This document shows, piece by piece, positions 45,313 through 53,879 of a stretch of 64,000 bases of DNA. Source of the DNA: Pseudomonas hamedanensis (GTDB taxonomy: Bacteria > Pseudomonadota > Gammaproteobacteria > Pseudomonadales > Pseudomonadaceae); the NCBI RefSeq assembly GCF_014268595.2, contig NZ_CP077091.1, forward strand, positions 1,076,501 through 1,140,500. The letters run 5' to 3'. Under the pieces are notes generated by a model, which ran no database searches, was not told the DNA's origin, and saw nothing but the letters and a program-made list of their open reading frames with translations. Each line of letters starts with the position of its first letter. Position 1 is the first letter of the stretch. The translations under genes and the position numbers were made by a program.

Positions 45313-45690
45313 ATGTACAACTCGCAACTACCAACGGACGGTAGCCAGGCGCCACAAGGAGTCTCCATGAGCCCACACGCGAGCGATTTCGGACAGCGCG
45401 GCGAACGTCACGCCAACGACCGCATCCGCCTGTTGCTCAAGAGCTTCGGCCTGCGCACCAGCCTGATCCGCCTGAAAGTCATCGACGCACTGCTGGTCGC
45501 CGCCCACAGCAATCGCCGCCTGGGCGTACGCGGCGTGCACAGTCAGTTGCTCGACCTGGACGTTCCACTGTCCTTTCTCAGCGTGCGCGAAGTGCTCAAG
45601 CGCCTGTGCGCCGAAGGCGTCATCGTCTTCAATGCCGACAAAAGCTACAGCCTGCATCCACAGGCTGCGGCCGTACTCAATAACGAGTGA
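45313..45690 (+). CDS. small winged-helix protein (Fur-like N-terminal fold)
   Basis: The 125-residue protein has a helical core: ANDRIRLLLKSFGLRTSLIR, LKVIDALLVAAHSNRRLGVR and LSFLSVREVLKRLCAEGVIV, with a wing-like end (FNADKSYSLHP). This fits the DNA-binding domain of Fur-family proteins, without the metal-binding dimerisation domain. Two starts have good ribosome sites: ATG at 45313 (AAGGAG) and 45367 (AAGGAG). It is the nearest regulator-like gene to the LuxC/LuxE operon downstream. DNA binding is inferred. Confidence 0.7.
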   Translation: MYNSQLPTDGSQAPQGVSMSPHASDFGQRGERHANDRIRLLLKSFGLRTSLIRLKVIDALLVAAHSNRRLGVRGVHSQLLDLDVPLSFLSVREVLKRLCAEGVIVFNADKSYSLHPQAAAVLNNE

Positions 45691-45708
45691 GACGCGCGGT
45701 AATCGCGG

Positions 45709-45897
45709 TCAGGGCTTGACCTTGCGGCGCATTACCCCGTTGATCACCACCACGACCACCGCCACGCCGATGGCGATGTACTGAAAGGTCTTCTCACTGA
45801 TCATCCCGGCGTTCTGCAGCCAGGACAGGCCGAGCATGATCGCCAGTACGGACACGGCGATCAGAATCGAATAAATCAAGCGTTGCTTCTGGGTCAT
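45709..45897 (-). CDS. small inner-membrane protein (62 aa)
   Basis: The product starts MTQKQRLIYSILIAVSVLAI and has two hydrophobic segments (IYSILIAVSVLAIMLGLSW and IAIGVAVVVVVINGVM), with a basic C-terminus (RRKVKP). AGGAAACCGC precedes the ATG at 45897. A longer frame reaching 46293 has no support upstream and crosses a terminator-like hairpin. Function unknown. Confidence 0.75.
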   Translation of the reverse strand: MTQKQRLIYSILIAVSVLAIMLGLSWLQNAGMISEKTFQYIAIGVAVVVVVINGVMRRKVKP

Positions 45898-46079
45898 TGC
45901 GGTTTCCTGGAACATGGGCTGAATCCGGTTCGTATCCGCTTGCGTGCGGGCGCATATCGCTCTGCGGGTGCGGCGCTGCAAACGGGACCTCATGTTACAG
46001 CCGATGAGGCGTTTTGGCTTCATGACGGCACTCACATACGGATTTGCGCAATACACCCAATCGATATACCCACCCAATG

Positions 46080-46104
46080 CCCGCGCTGTCGCGGGTATTT
46101 TTTT
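46080..46104 (+). terminator. orphan Rho-independent terminator upstream of the LuxC/LuxE-type operon
   Basis: CCCGCG pairs with CGCGGG around CTGT and is followed by TATTTTTTT. No plus-strand gene ends just before it; the nearest stop is 390 bases upstream. It may end a small RNA or block read-through into the operon. Confidence 0.65.
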
Positions 46105-46125
46105 GCCTGCGAAATACACTCGCCA

Positions 46126-46159
46126 AGTTTGTTTAATCAGGCCTTCGCTTAAACAAACT
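46126..46159. promoter_or_regulatory. perfect 11-bp inverted repeat, candidate operator
   Basis: AGTTTGTTTAA (46126-46136) and its exact complement TTAAACAAACT (46149-46159) flank a 12-base spacer, about 100 bases before the MFS start codon. The size and symmetry fit a dimeric regulator site. No T-run follows, so it is unlikely to be a terminator. Confidence 0.6.
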
Positions 46160-46257
46160 GCAAGCATTTGAAATCTAATGTCGCAGCAAACAACTAGGTG
46201 TCGCACACGTCTGGCTCTAGGCTCTCGCCAATTGCGGTTAACTGACAAGGACGTGTA

Positions 46258-47505
46258 ATGCACAGAACTCTTATAAACATCGGACCTCGGCAAATAGCTG
46301 TTTTTTGTCTGGCCCTTACTGCGTTTGAACTATTGACTTACATGGCCAGCGACTTGCTGATGCCGGCAATGCTTAGTGTCACTGCCGAACTGCACGCCGA
46401 TGCGCGTCATGTTCCCCACGCATTCAATCTCTACCTGCTGGGGGGCGTCTGCCTGCAATGGTTGTTGGGGCCATTGTCGGATCGCTGGGGGCGACGACGG
46501 CTGCTGCTGATCGGGTGCGCGTTGTTTGGTGCAGCCTGTGCGGCGGCATTCTTCGTCAACAGCATTGAACTGTTCAATCTGCTGCGCCTGCTGCAAGGCA
46601 TGGGCCTGGGCTTTGTCGTGACGGTCAGCTATCCGGCGCTGCAAGAGGTGTTCTGCGAAGCCGATGCGGTTCGCCTGATGGCCCTGCTTGGCAACGTTGC
46701 CTTGCTGTCGCCGTTGCTCGGGCCGCTGCTCGGCGTCGTGCTGCTGCAATGGCTGAGCTGGCGCGAGCTGTTTCTGGGGCTGGGCCTGATGACGGCGCTC
46801 GTCTGGCTGGGGCTTTACCTGTATATGCCCGAGACTGTCGGCGTCATTCGCCGCGATGGGCAGCGGTCTATGCCGACTGCCCTCTCCTGGCGCCTCACCG
46901 CAAGGCGCTATCGTGCACTGCTGGGCAACCGCCGGTTTCTTTGCGCCAGTCTCTCTCTGGGGCTGATGAGCCTGCCGCTGATTGCCTGGATCGGCCTGGC
47001 GCCGCTGTTGCTCATTCGATTGCAGGGCCTCTCGCCTGTGGAATATGGGCTGTGGCAATTGCCGGTGTTTTCTGCGGTGATCGTCGGCAATCTGATCCTC
47101 GACCGACTGCTGCCCACCCACTCCCTGCCACAGTTGATTCAACTGGCGCTCTGGCCATTTTGCCTCGGACTGCTGGCACTGGCCGGCTGCACGCTGCTCG
47201 GCGCCAGCACGGTGTCGGTGGTTGCCAGTCTGGCGCTGTATGCGGTCGGTCTGGGCATGAGCAATGCCGCCGTGTATCGACTGGCGCTGTTTTCCAGCGA
47301 TGACAGCAAAGGCCTGGTCTCGGCGTTGACCGGGATGATCTCGATTGCCGTGATGGGTCTTGGCGGCTCGCTGATCGCCGTCATCGGGGGTGGCGCACAC
47401 CTCGGACTTTTCGCCCTCTGCGCTGCGGCCAGCGGCCTGATGTGCCTGCCTTTGTTGTACGGATTACTGCCAGGCACACCCGCTGACTCCGCGTCTGACC
47501 AATAA
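46258..47505 (+). CDS. MFS exporter, MdfA/Cmr-like, first gene of operon
   Basis: The 415-residue protein has twelve membrane segments. The loop LLGPLSDRWGRRRLLLIG lies between segments 2 and 3, and motif LLGPLLGVVLLQWLSWRELF is typical of 12-helix drug:H+ antiporters (DHA1). AAGGACGTGTA precedes the ATG. It starts a tight operon with LuxE-, LuxC- and PaaK-like enzymes, so its cargo is probably the pathway product. That is inference from position. Confidence 0.85.
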   Translation: MHRTLINIGPRQIAVFCLALTAFELLTYMASDLLMPAMLSVTAELHADARHVPHAFNLYLLGGVCLQWLLGPLSDRWGRRRLLLIGCALFGAACAAAFFVNSIELFNLLRLLQGMGLGFVVTVSYPALQEVFCEADAVRLMALLGNVALLSPLLGPLLGVVLLQWLSWRELFLGLGLMTALVWLGLYLYMPETVGVIRRDGQRSMPTALSWRLTARRYRALLGNRRFLCASLSLGLMSLPLIAWIGLAPLLLIRLQGLSPVEYGLWQLPVFSAVIVGNLILDRLLPTHSLPQLIQLALWPFCLGLLALAGCTLLGASTVSVVASLALYAVGLGMSNAAVYRLALFSSDDSKGLVSALTGMISIAVMGLGGSLIAVIGGGAHLGLFALCAAASGLMCLPLLYGLLPGTPADSASDQ

Positions 47506-47517
47506 AGGAATATTCCA

Positions 47518-48648
47518 ATGCACGCCTTCCCTGCCAGCGATGCGCTCTGCGCGTTGCCACACCCCTATTGCCTGAATTCCGTACCGACGGGCCTGTTCGA
47601 CCAGGCCATGGCCGAGATCAGCCGGTTTCATTGCCGGCACACCCCTGGCTACGAACATTGGCTGAACGCTAACGGTTTTGACGTTCAGGACCTGGACCGT
47701 GTTGAGGACTGGTCACACCTGCCACCGATCCTGGCCAATTTTTTCAAACAACAGCTGTTGCTCAGCCCGACCGGCGAAGACGCCCTGGAGCTGACGTCGT
47801 CCGGCACCAGCGGCCAGAAGAGCCGCATGCGCTATGACCCGCGCAGCCTGGCGGGCGCGCAGTTCATGGTCGAGCGAATCTTTGACCACTATGGTTGGCT
47901 GACGCCCGACACGCCCTGCAATTACCTGCTGCTGAGCTACGAGCCGCGCGGCGCGATCACTCTCGGCACGTCCTACACCGATCAATTTCTCTGCCGCTTT
48001 GCCCCGGCCAACCGCGTCGTCTACGCCCTGCGCTGCACCGGCGACAGCCATCAGTTCGATGTCTACGGGGTCATCGCGGCCCTGCAAGCATTCGCCGAGG
48101 AAGGCTTGCCGGTAAGGATTTTCGGCTTTCCGGCGTTTCTTTGGCAGACCCTGGAACACATGCGCGCCACCGGTGTGCCTGATCTGAGACTGCCGGCCGC
48201 GTCACTGGTGTTTTTCGGCGGCGGCTGGAAAACCCGCGCCAGCGAAGAGATTCCCCGACAACAGCTGTACGCACGCGTCGCCGAACAATTGGGTATCGAA
48301 ACGGCGCGCTGCCGAGACGGTTACGGTGCGGTCGAGCACGCGGTGCCCTATATCGAATGCGCCCACCATCGTTTCCATGTGCCGGTTTACGCCAAGGCCT
48401 ACGTGCGCAATCCCAATGACTTTTCTGTGCAGCCGTACGGCCAGCAAGGTTTGCTCGGGTTCGTCTCGCCCTACATTTCCTCAAGTCCCGCGCACGCAGT
48501 GGTGATGAGCGATCTGGCAACGCTGCACGCCGGCAAAGACTGCGCTTGCGGCCTGACGACTGACTGGTTCGAGTTGCACGGCCGCGCCGGCACATCGGCG
48601 GGCAGAAGCTGCGCCATGGCGGCGGCCGATTTTCTGGGGAGGCAGTGA
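47518..48648 (+). CDS. LuxE-like acyl-protein synthetase
   Basis: The 376-residue protein is an adenylate-forming relative of LuxE. The nucleotide loop is LTSSGTSGQKSRMRYDP at about residues 92-108. FGFPAFLWQTLEHMRATG, LVFFGGGWKTRASEEIPRQQ and GLLGFVSPYISSSPAHAVVM match the LuxE group. A Cys near the C-terminus (GRSCAMAAADF, Cys365) sits where LuxE carries its acyl group. By family, it activates a carboxylic acid with ATP and passes the acyl group to LuxC. The start is 12 bases after the MFS stop, with AAAGGAA. Confidence 0.82.
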   Translation: MHAFPASDALCALPHPYCLNSVPTGLFDQAMAEISRFHCRHTPGYEHWLNANGFDVQDLDRVEDWSHLPPILANFFKQQLLLSPTGEDALELTSSGTSGQKSRMRYDPRSLAGAQFMVERIFDHYGWLTPDTPCNYLLLSYEPRGAITLGTSYTDQFLCRFAPANRVVYALRCTGDSHQFDVYGVIAALQAFAEEGLPVRIFGFPAFLWQTLEHMRATGVPDLRLPAASLVFFGGGWKTRASEEIPRQQLYARVAEQLGIETARCRDGYGAVEHAVPYIECAHHRFHVPVYAKAYVRNPNDFSVQPYGQQGLLGFVSPYISSSPAHAVVMSDLATLHAGKDCACGLTTDWFELHGRAGTSAGRSCAMAAADFLGRQ

Positions 48649-48649
48649 C

Positions 48650-51046
48650 ATGTATTTGATCAATGGACAATTGCACGCGGATCTGGACCTGGACGCCACA
48701 CTCCAGACGCTGCAACAAGCACTGCCGCAGCACCTGAGCACAGCGCTGGACAGCGCCACCGTGCTGACCGCCGCGGCAATCTTTGCCGAGCGACTGCACA
48801 CGCTGAGCCTGCCACTGGATGACGACCAGCGTGAGGCACTGACTGCCTTCTGCCAGCCTCACACCTTGCAAACCAAGCTTGAACGCGAGCTGGGCGAACA
48901 ACCGGCTTGCCTGCGCCGTATCAATTATCGGCAAGCGCGGTTCGAACGCTGGAGCCCTTTGGGCCTGGTGGTTCACGTGGCACCGGCAAACGCGCCGTTG
49001 CTGGCGTGCTGCGCGATCATCGAGAGCCTGCTGGCCGGCAACGTCAATTGGCTCCGGCCCAGCCGCAGCGACCAGGGTCTGACCGCGCGCCTGCTGCACG
49101 CGCTGGTGCAGTGCGATGCCAGCGGCCAGTTGCGTCATTACGTTGCCGTGCTACCGGTGGCCACCGCGCAGATCGGCCAGGTATGCAAAATCGCCAACGG
49201 CGTGTCGGCGTGGGGCGGTGAAGCAGCGCTGCAAGCCATCCGCCAGCAATTGCCGCCCGGTTGCCGCTGGATCGACTGGGGACACCGCATCAGTTTTGCC
49301 TACCTGACCCCGGACGCGGCCTCGCCACAAGCGCTGGATGCGCTGGTCGATGAGGTGTGTCGCCTGGATCAGCAGGCCTGTTCCAGCCCGCAATGGCTGT
49401 TGGTCGACAGCGCAGAACCAGCGGTGCTGCAAGCCATCGGCGCGGCGCTGGCGCAGGCATTCGAGCGCCGCGCCGGACAATGGCCGGCGCTGGTGCCGAC
49501 GGTTCAGGAAGCCTGCGAGATCACCATGCAGACCCTGATGGCCGGCTTGCGCCAGAGCTTTACCGGGGTAACCACGCAGGTCTGGAGCGCGCCGGGCTGG
49601 CGGGTGATCTGGAGCCATGAAGCGCCGCTCGCACCGTCACCGCTGTTTCGTACGCTGCTGCTCAAACCGTTGCCACGTGCGCAACTGAGCGAAAACCTGT
49701 TGCCGTGGCGCAACGTTTTGCAGAGCTGCGCGCTGGTGTGCGCCGAAACGCAGATCGCCGAACTGTCGCGCAGGCTGATTGCGGCGGGCGTCAGCCGAAT
49801 CACGCCGACCGGCACGATCCACGATGGCTACGATGGCGAACCCCACGACGGCGTCTACGCCTTGCAACGCTTGAGCCGGCGGGTGTCGGTCAGTGTCTCG
49901 CCGACGCAGTTGCCCACGCACACGAGCCTCGACCCGCGGCCCGACGCGCCGAGGCTGGCTGGTCTGCCCATCACCGACAAAGCCGCGTTTATCGCACGGC
50001 CGACGGAAGCGACGGCGCAGCTGTTTTTCCGCTCGGGCGGTAGCAGTGGCACGCCGGCACTGGCGGGCTTCAGCTACCGTGATTTTCAGCGGCAGATGCG
50101 CGCGGCGGCCGACGGCTTGTTCGCGGCAGGGCTCGACCCGCAACGCGACAAGGTGATGAACCTGTTCTTCGGCGGCAGCCTGTACGGCGGCTTCTTCAGT
50201 TTCGCCAAAGTGCTGGAACTGCTGGGTGCCACTCACCTGCCAATGGGCGCGCCCGGCGACGATGACTACAGCGACATTGCGCAACTGATCATCGAGCAGC
50301 GCGTCACGGTGCTGATCGGCATGCCCAGCACCCTGCATCGCTTGTTCCTCAACGAACAGCAGCGTCTGCGCGAATACGGGGCCATTGAAAAGGTCTTTCT
50401 CGGCGGCGAGCACCTCAGCGATCAGTGCCGCGCGCTCTTGCAGGACTGCGGCGTCGCCAGCATCCGTTCGGCGCTTTACGGCAGTGTCGATGCCGGGCCT
50501 TTCGGGCATGCCTGCGCCGCGACCGGCGACGGCGTGTTCCACCTGATGGAGACGATTCAACATCTGGAAATCGTCGCCATGGACGATGACCGGCCCGTGG
50601 TTGGCGAGGAAATCGGCCGTTTACTGTTCACCTCCAAAGCACGTGAGGCCCAGCAGGTGCAGCGTTATGAAGTCGGCGACACGGGGCGCTGGCTCCCCGG
50701 CGAATGCGCCTGCGGGCTGAGCTCGCCACGCTTTGAACTGCTGCAGCGCCACGGCCGGCTACTGCGCATCGGCAGCGATTTCATCTGTGTGGACACACTC
50801 GCGCGGCACCTGCAGACGCCGTTCCAGCTGTACCTCGACCACGCGCCCGAGGGCCTGGAGCGCTTGTTGATTCGCAGCCCCGGCGATCCGGCAGACATTC
50901 AGGGCCGCCTGGAGCACTACATCACGCTGAGCAATCTGGTTCGCACCGGGCTGCTCACGGTGCAAGTCGAGGTCTGCACGCCAGAGCAATTCTGCAGAAA
51001 CAGACACAGTGGAAAGGTACCCCCGGTGATTGACGCGCGCCGTTAA
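48650..51046 (+). CDS. fusion protein: LuxC-like acyl-CoA reductase + PaaK-like adenylate-forming enzyme
   Basis: The product has 798 residues, about twice a single LuxC. Residues ~90-400 are LuxC-like: PLGLVVHVAPANAPLLACCA, then the catalytic Cys region RLDQQACSSPQWLLVD (Cys244) and a late GVSRITPTGTIHD. Residues ~430-798 are PaaK/CapK-like: AQLFFRSGGSSGTPALAGFS (residues ~456-475), VFLGGEHLSDQCRALLQDCG and YEVGDTGRWLPGECACGLSS. By family, LuxC reduces an activated acid to an aldehyde with NADPH, and the second part adenylates a carboxylic acid. GGGGAGG precedes the ATG. No stop or frameshift separates the domains. Confidence 0.85.
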   Translation: MYLINGQLHADLDLDATLQTLQQALPQHLSTALDSATVLTAAAIFAERLHTLSLPLDDDQREALTAFCQPHTLQTKLERELGEQPACLRRINYRQARFERWSPLGLVVHVAPANAPLLACCAIIESLLAGNVNWLRPSRSDQGLTARLLHALVQCDASGQLRHYVAVLPVATAQIGQVCKIANGVSAWGGEAALQAIRQQLPPGCRWIDWGHRISFAYLTPDAASPQALDALVDEVCRLDQQACSSPQWLLVDSAEPAVLQAIGAALAQAFERRAGQWPALVPTVQEACEITMQTLMAGLRQSFTGVTTQVWSAPGWRVIWSHEAPLAPSPLFRTLLLKPLPRAQLSENLLPWRNVLQSCALVCAETQIAELSRRLIAAGVSRITPTGTIHDGYDGEPHDGVYALQRLSRRVSVSVSPTQLPTHTSLDPRPDAPRLAGLPITDKAAFIARPTEATAQLFFRSGGSSGTPALAGFSYRDFQRQMRAAADGLFAAGLDPQRDKVMNLFFGGSLYGGFFSFAKVLELLGATHLPMGAPGDDDYSDIAQLIIEQRVTVLIGMPSTLHRLFLNEQQRLREYGAIEKVFLGGEHLSDQCRALLQDCGVASIRSALYGSVDAGPFGHACAATGDGVFHLMETIQHLEIVAMDDDRPVVGEEIGRLLFTSKAREAQQVQRYEVGDTGRWLPGECACGLSSPRFELLQRHGRLLRIGSDFICVDTLARHLQTPFQLYLDHAPEGLERLLIRSPGDPADIQGRLEHYITLSNLVRTGLLTVQVEVCTPEQFCRNRHSGKVPPVIDARR

Positions 51047-51089
51047 ACGCCTCCAACGCACACAGCCTGAATAATTAGAGAAAGATGTT

Positions 51090-52391
51090 ATGGACACTTC
51101 ACTTGAACTTAACAAGTTGCTCGCCTTTGCTCGCGAACATTCACCGTATTACGCCCGCCATTGGCAACATGTTGCACCGCAAGTCACCACGCTCGACGAA
51201 CTTCCTTTGGTTGACCCGGAACAATATTGGGCACATAGCGAGAACTTCGCCGATTGGCCGGTACTGACATCAACCGTAGAACGCGCACTGGTGTTCAAGA
51301 CCGGTGGAACCGCCAGCGCCGGTAAGCTATCGGTGTTTACCCGCGATGAGTGGCAGACACTGGTGCGCGACTTCGGCGGCCAGCTTGCCGGCCAACTCAA
51401 GCCGGGCGATCGAGTCGCCAACCTGTTTTTCGTCGGCGATCTCTATGCCAGTTTCATCTTTATCCACGATGCACTGGCGTACGAAACCGCAGGTGTCACT
51501 GAATACCCTTTTACCGGCGCGGTCGAGCCTGCGGTGCTGGTTGAAGCCATCCGGCAACACGCTATCAATGTGCTGGCCGGCGTGCCCGCGCAGTTGCTCG
51601 GGTTCGCCGACGTGTTACAGCGCCAAGGCCAGACCCTGACCGAGGTTGACGCCCTGCTCTACGGCGGGGAAAGCCTGTTCGCCGGGCAACTGCAGGTGCT
51701 GCGCAGTGTGTTTCCCAATGCACGAATCGCCTCCATCGGCTACGCCAGTGTCGACGCCGGGTTCATCGGCGCCTCGTCCGCGGATTGCGCCTTGGGCGAA
51801 CACCGCATGCTACCCGGCCACAGCGTGCTGGAAATCATCGATGAGCACACCGGCGAAGTCATCGAAGCCTGCGACCGCAGCGGGCGGCTGGTGCTGACCA
51901 ACCTCACCCGTCGCTTGATGCCGTTGATCCGCTACCCGGTCGGCGACCTGGCTTGCTGGCGAGAACCGGCCACCGCGCCGATGCGCAAGTTTGCCTTGAT
52001 GGGTCGCAGCGCGAGCAGTCAGCGCGTACGGGTCAGCAGCCTGACCTTGGTGATCGAGGACATCGCCAGGATTGTGCAGCGCCACACCGGCAGTGACGAC
52101 TGGCAACTGGTCATCAGCCAATCGGCGAATGTCGATGTCGTCAGCCTGAAGTGGGCGTCCGACCCCCAGGCACCAACGACCGTGCAAGCCAATGCAGCCT
52201 TGCTGGAAGCCTGGCACGCGCAGAACCCGCAGGCGGCACAACTGTGTGCCGAGCGGCTGCTGCAATTGCAGGTCATCGCTTGCCCAAGCGCAGAACTCGC
52301 GCGTCATCCACGCTCCGGCAAGCGCCAGCGCGTCGTCGACCTGCGCGTATACCCAGCCTCTGGTCAGGAGCAACGTCCATGGACAACCTGA
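51090..52391 (+). CDS. PaaK-like adenylate-forming enzyme
   Basis: The 433-residue protein has the phosphate loop FKTGGTASAGKLSVFTRDEW at about residues 69-88, then VLAGVPAQLLGFADVLQRQG, YGGESLFAGQLQVLRSVFPN and LTRRLMPLIRYPVGDLACW. These fit the PaaK/CapK group, which makes acyl-CoA or acyl-enzyme from aromatic or other acids. Its similarity to the C-terminal half of the preceding fusion suggests duplication or a paired use. It starts 43 bases after the fusion gene and overlaps the GNAT gene. Confidence 0.83.
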   Translation: MDTSLELNKLLAFAREHSPYYARHWQHVAPQVTTLDELPLVDPEQYWAHSENFADWPVLTSTVERALVFKTGGTASAGKLSVFTRDEWQTLVRDFGGQLAGQLKPGDRVANLFFVGDLYASFIFIHDALAYETAGVTEYPFTGAVEPAVLVEAIRQHAINVLAGVPAQLLGFADVLQRQGQTLTEVDALLYGGESLFAGQLQVLRSVFPNARIASIGYASVDAGFIGASSADCALGEHRMLPGHSVLEIIDEHTGEVIEACDRSGRLVLTNLTRRLMPLIRYPVGDLACWREPATAPMRKFALMGRSASSQRVRVSSLTLVIEDIARIVQRHTGSDDWQLVISQSANVDVVSLKWASDPQAPTTVQANAALLEAWHAQNPQAAQLCAERLLQLQVIACPSAELARHPRSGKRQRVVDLRVYPASGQEQRPWTT

Positions 52392-53305
52392 CGCTACGCA
52401 GCTATCGCAGTGCCGACGCGGGAGCCGTCAGCCGCCTGTTCCGGGAAATTTATGGCGAACACTACGTACAGCCCCACGTGTACTTGCCGTTGATGATCAA
52501 CCAGAACCATGGTGACGGGACCTGGCATTCGCTGGTCGCGCAAATCGGCAAAAAGATTCTGGGTCACGCCACGCTCTGCCGAAGTGTCGAATCGCAAACG
52601 GCGGAACTGGCCTTGAGCGTGGTCCACCCGGCGACACGCGGACAGAACATTGCCACCCAGTTGGGCACACGGCTGTTGATACATGCGCAAGCGCTGCGCT
52701 GCCGGGGCGTGACCATCAAGCAAGTGACGCAGCATGACTACACGCAACGCATGGCTGAGCGGCTGGGTTTTTGCAGCACCGGGTTGCTGCTCGACTATGT
52801 GCCCTCGCCGTTTGGCGAACCTTTGCCTGAGTCCATCGTTATCGGTTTCATGCCTATCGACGGTTACCGCAGGCCACTTCCGGCACTGCTGTGGCCGGAA
52901 CGCTGTCGCGAGTTCATGGAACACTTGAGTGAGGTATACGGAACGCAGGAGAAAGAAGTCCCCTGGGTGGGTGCGCCGATTCATGTCGAGCAACGTTTCA
53001 TGCGCTATGACGTGACCCTGGAAAAGCTCGACAGCAGGTTACTCAAGCAACTGCGAAGGCTGCCGCGGCACTGGATGATTTCCATCAGGCTCAGGCTGGC
53101 GACGGGGTTTGCCAGTGCCGTGGAAAATCTGTCGAAAATAGGCTTCAGCTTCACCGGGATTGCCCCGAACGATCGCTGTGATGGCTGGCTGGCGCTGTTT
53201 CACCGGGGCTATTGCGCGCGCACGTTGCAGTTGCATTGCCCGCATATCCAGCGTTTGCATGATCAGGCCCAACAGCCCGCCGACGAGGCGGTTGCGCATT
53301 CGTGA
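52379..53305 (+). CDS. GNAT N-acetyltransferase
   Basis: The 308-residue protein has an N-terminal GNAT domain: NLTLRSYRSADAGAVSRLFR and the acetyl-CoA loop LSVVHPATRGQNIATQLGTR, then RCRGVTIKQVTQHDYTQRMA and LGFCSTGLLLDYVP. A C-terminal extension of about 140 residues is not recognised. The ATG at 52379 overlaps the previous stop by 13 bases; CAGGAG lies 10 bases upstream. As the last gene of the operon, it may acylate an amine made in the pathway. The substrate is unknown. Confidence 0.85.
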   Translation: MDNLTLRSYRSADAGAVSRLFREIYGEHYVQPHVYLPLMINQNHGDGTWHSLVAQIGKKILGHATLCRSVESQTAELALSVVHPATRGQNIATQLGTRLLIHAQALRCRGVTIKQVTQHDYTQRMAERLGFCSTGLLLDYVPSPFGEPLPESIVIGFMPIDGYRRPLPALLWPERCREFMEHLSEVYGTQEKEVPWVGAPIHVEQRFMRYDVTLEKLDSRLLKQLRRLPRHWMISIRLRLATGFASAVENLSKIGFSFTGIAPNDRCDGWLALFHRGYCARTLQLHCPHIQRLHDQAQQPADEAVAHS

Positions 53306-53314
53306 GTCACCATC

Positions 53315-53337
53315 GCCCGTTCACGCGCTGAACGGGC
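53315..53337. terminator. hairpin between convergent GNAT and unknown gene
   Basis: GCCCGTTCA pairs with TGAACGGGC around CGCGC, perfect over 9 bp, centred 20 bases after the GNAT stop and 20 bases after the other gene's stop. There is no T-run, so termination is uncertain. Confidence 0.5.
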
Positions 53338-53351
53338 TGCAACGGTGCGGT

Positions 53352-53879
53352 TCAGGCCTTGGCTCTGACACCTTCGTCGGCCGGCTTCGCGGCGTTGCCT
53401 TCCCCATAGGTTTTCAGGTTCTGCAGCACATAAATGGCTTTCTTGAACTCGGGAATCAGATTCTTGCCGTAGGCGTTGCCATTGAGGCCATTGGTCTGGA
53501 TGGCATCGAGCTGGGTCGCGAAATACTCCAGTGCGTTGAATTTGGCATCGACATCCTTGGTCACGCCGAAACGGTCGAACTTGTCGCCGGCATTCATCAG
53601 GGTGAAGGAAGTGATTTCAGAGATCAGTCCCCGCCCACGCAGGAACGCACTCAAATTGCCCAGCTGCTTGACCGACACATTGGCTGGATCGAAGCCCTTG
53701 ATCTGCTTGCGCAAACCCTGCTTGTCCATTTCGGCGGTGTTCAATGCGTTGGGGTCGTTGCCGACCATGGTCAGCATCTGCTGCACCTTGACGCTCTGGG
53801 CCACTTCTTTCTTGGCGCCGGTGTTGCGCACCATAACCCCTGCTTTGCTTTCCCAGCCGCCGACAATACCGATCGTCAT
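53352..53879 (-). CDS. conserved hypothetical protein (175 aa)
   Basis: The protein has no signal peptide or membrane segment and is helical and Lys/Asn/Gly-rich: GIVGGWESKAGVMVRNTGAK, SVKVQQMLTMVGNDPNALNT, KQIKGFDPANVSVKQLGNLS and DAKFNALEYFATQLDAIQTN. I do not recognise it. The composition resembles some secreted helical proteins, but no export signal was seen. AGGGAGTCTTCTC precedes the ATG. It stands alone. Confidence 0.65.
   Translation of the reverse strand: MTIGIVGGWESKAGVMVRNTGAKKEVAQSVKVQQMLTMVGNDPNALNTAEMDKQGLRKQIKGFDPANVSVKQLGNLSAFLRGRGLISEITSFTLMNAGDKFDRFGVTKDVDAKFNALEYFATQLDAIQTNGLNGNAYGKNLIPEFKKAIYVLQNLKTYGEGNAAKPADEGVRAKA

Larger units (their letters stand above)
45898..46257. 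promoter_or_regulatory. upstream region of the LuxC/LuxE-type operon
   Basis: A 360-bp gap between divergent genes. It has a terminator-like hairpin (46080-46104) and a perfect inverted repeat (46126-46159), both listed separately. No gene is supported within it. Confidence 0.5.

Noticed and set aside
45898-46293. N-terminal extension of the 62-residue membrane protein
   Set aside because: It would cross a terminator-like hairpin and inverted repeat; a good ribosome site supports the ATG at 45897.
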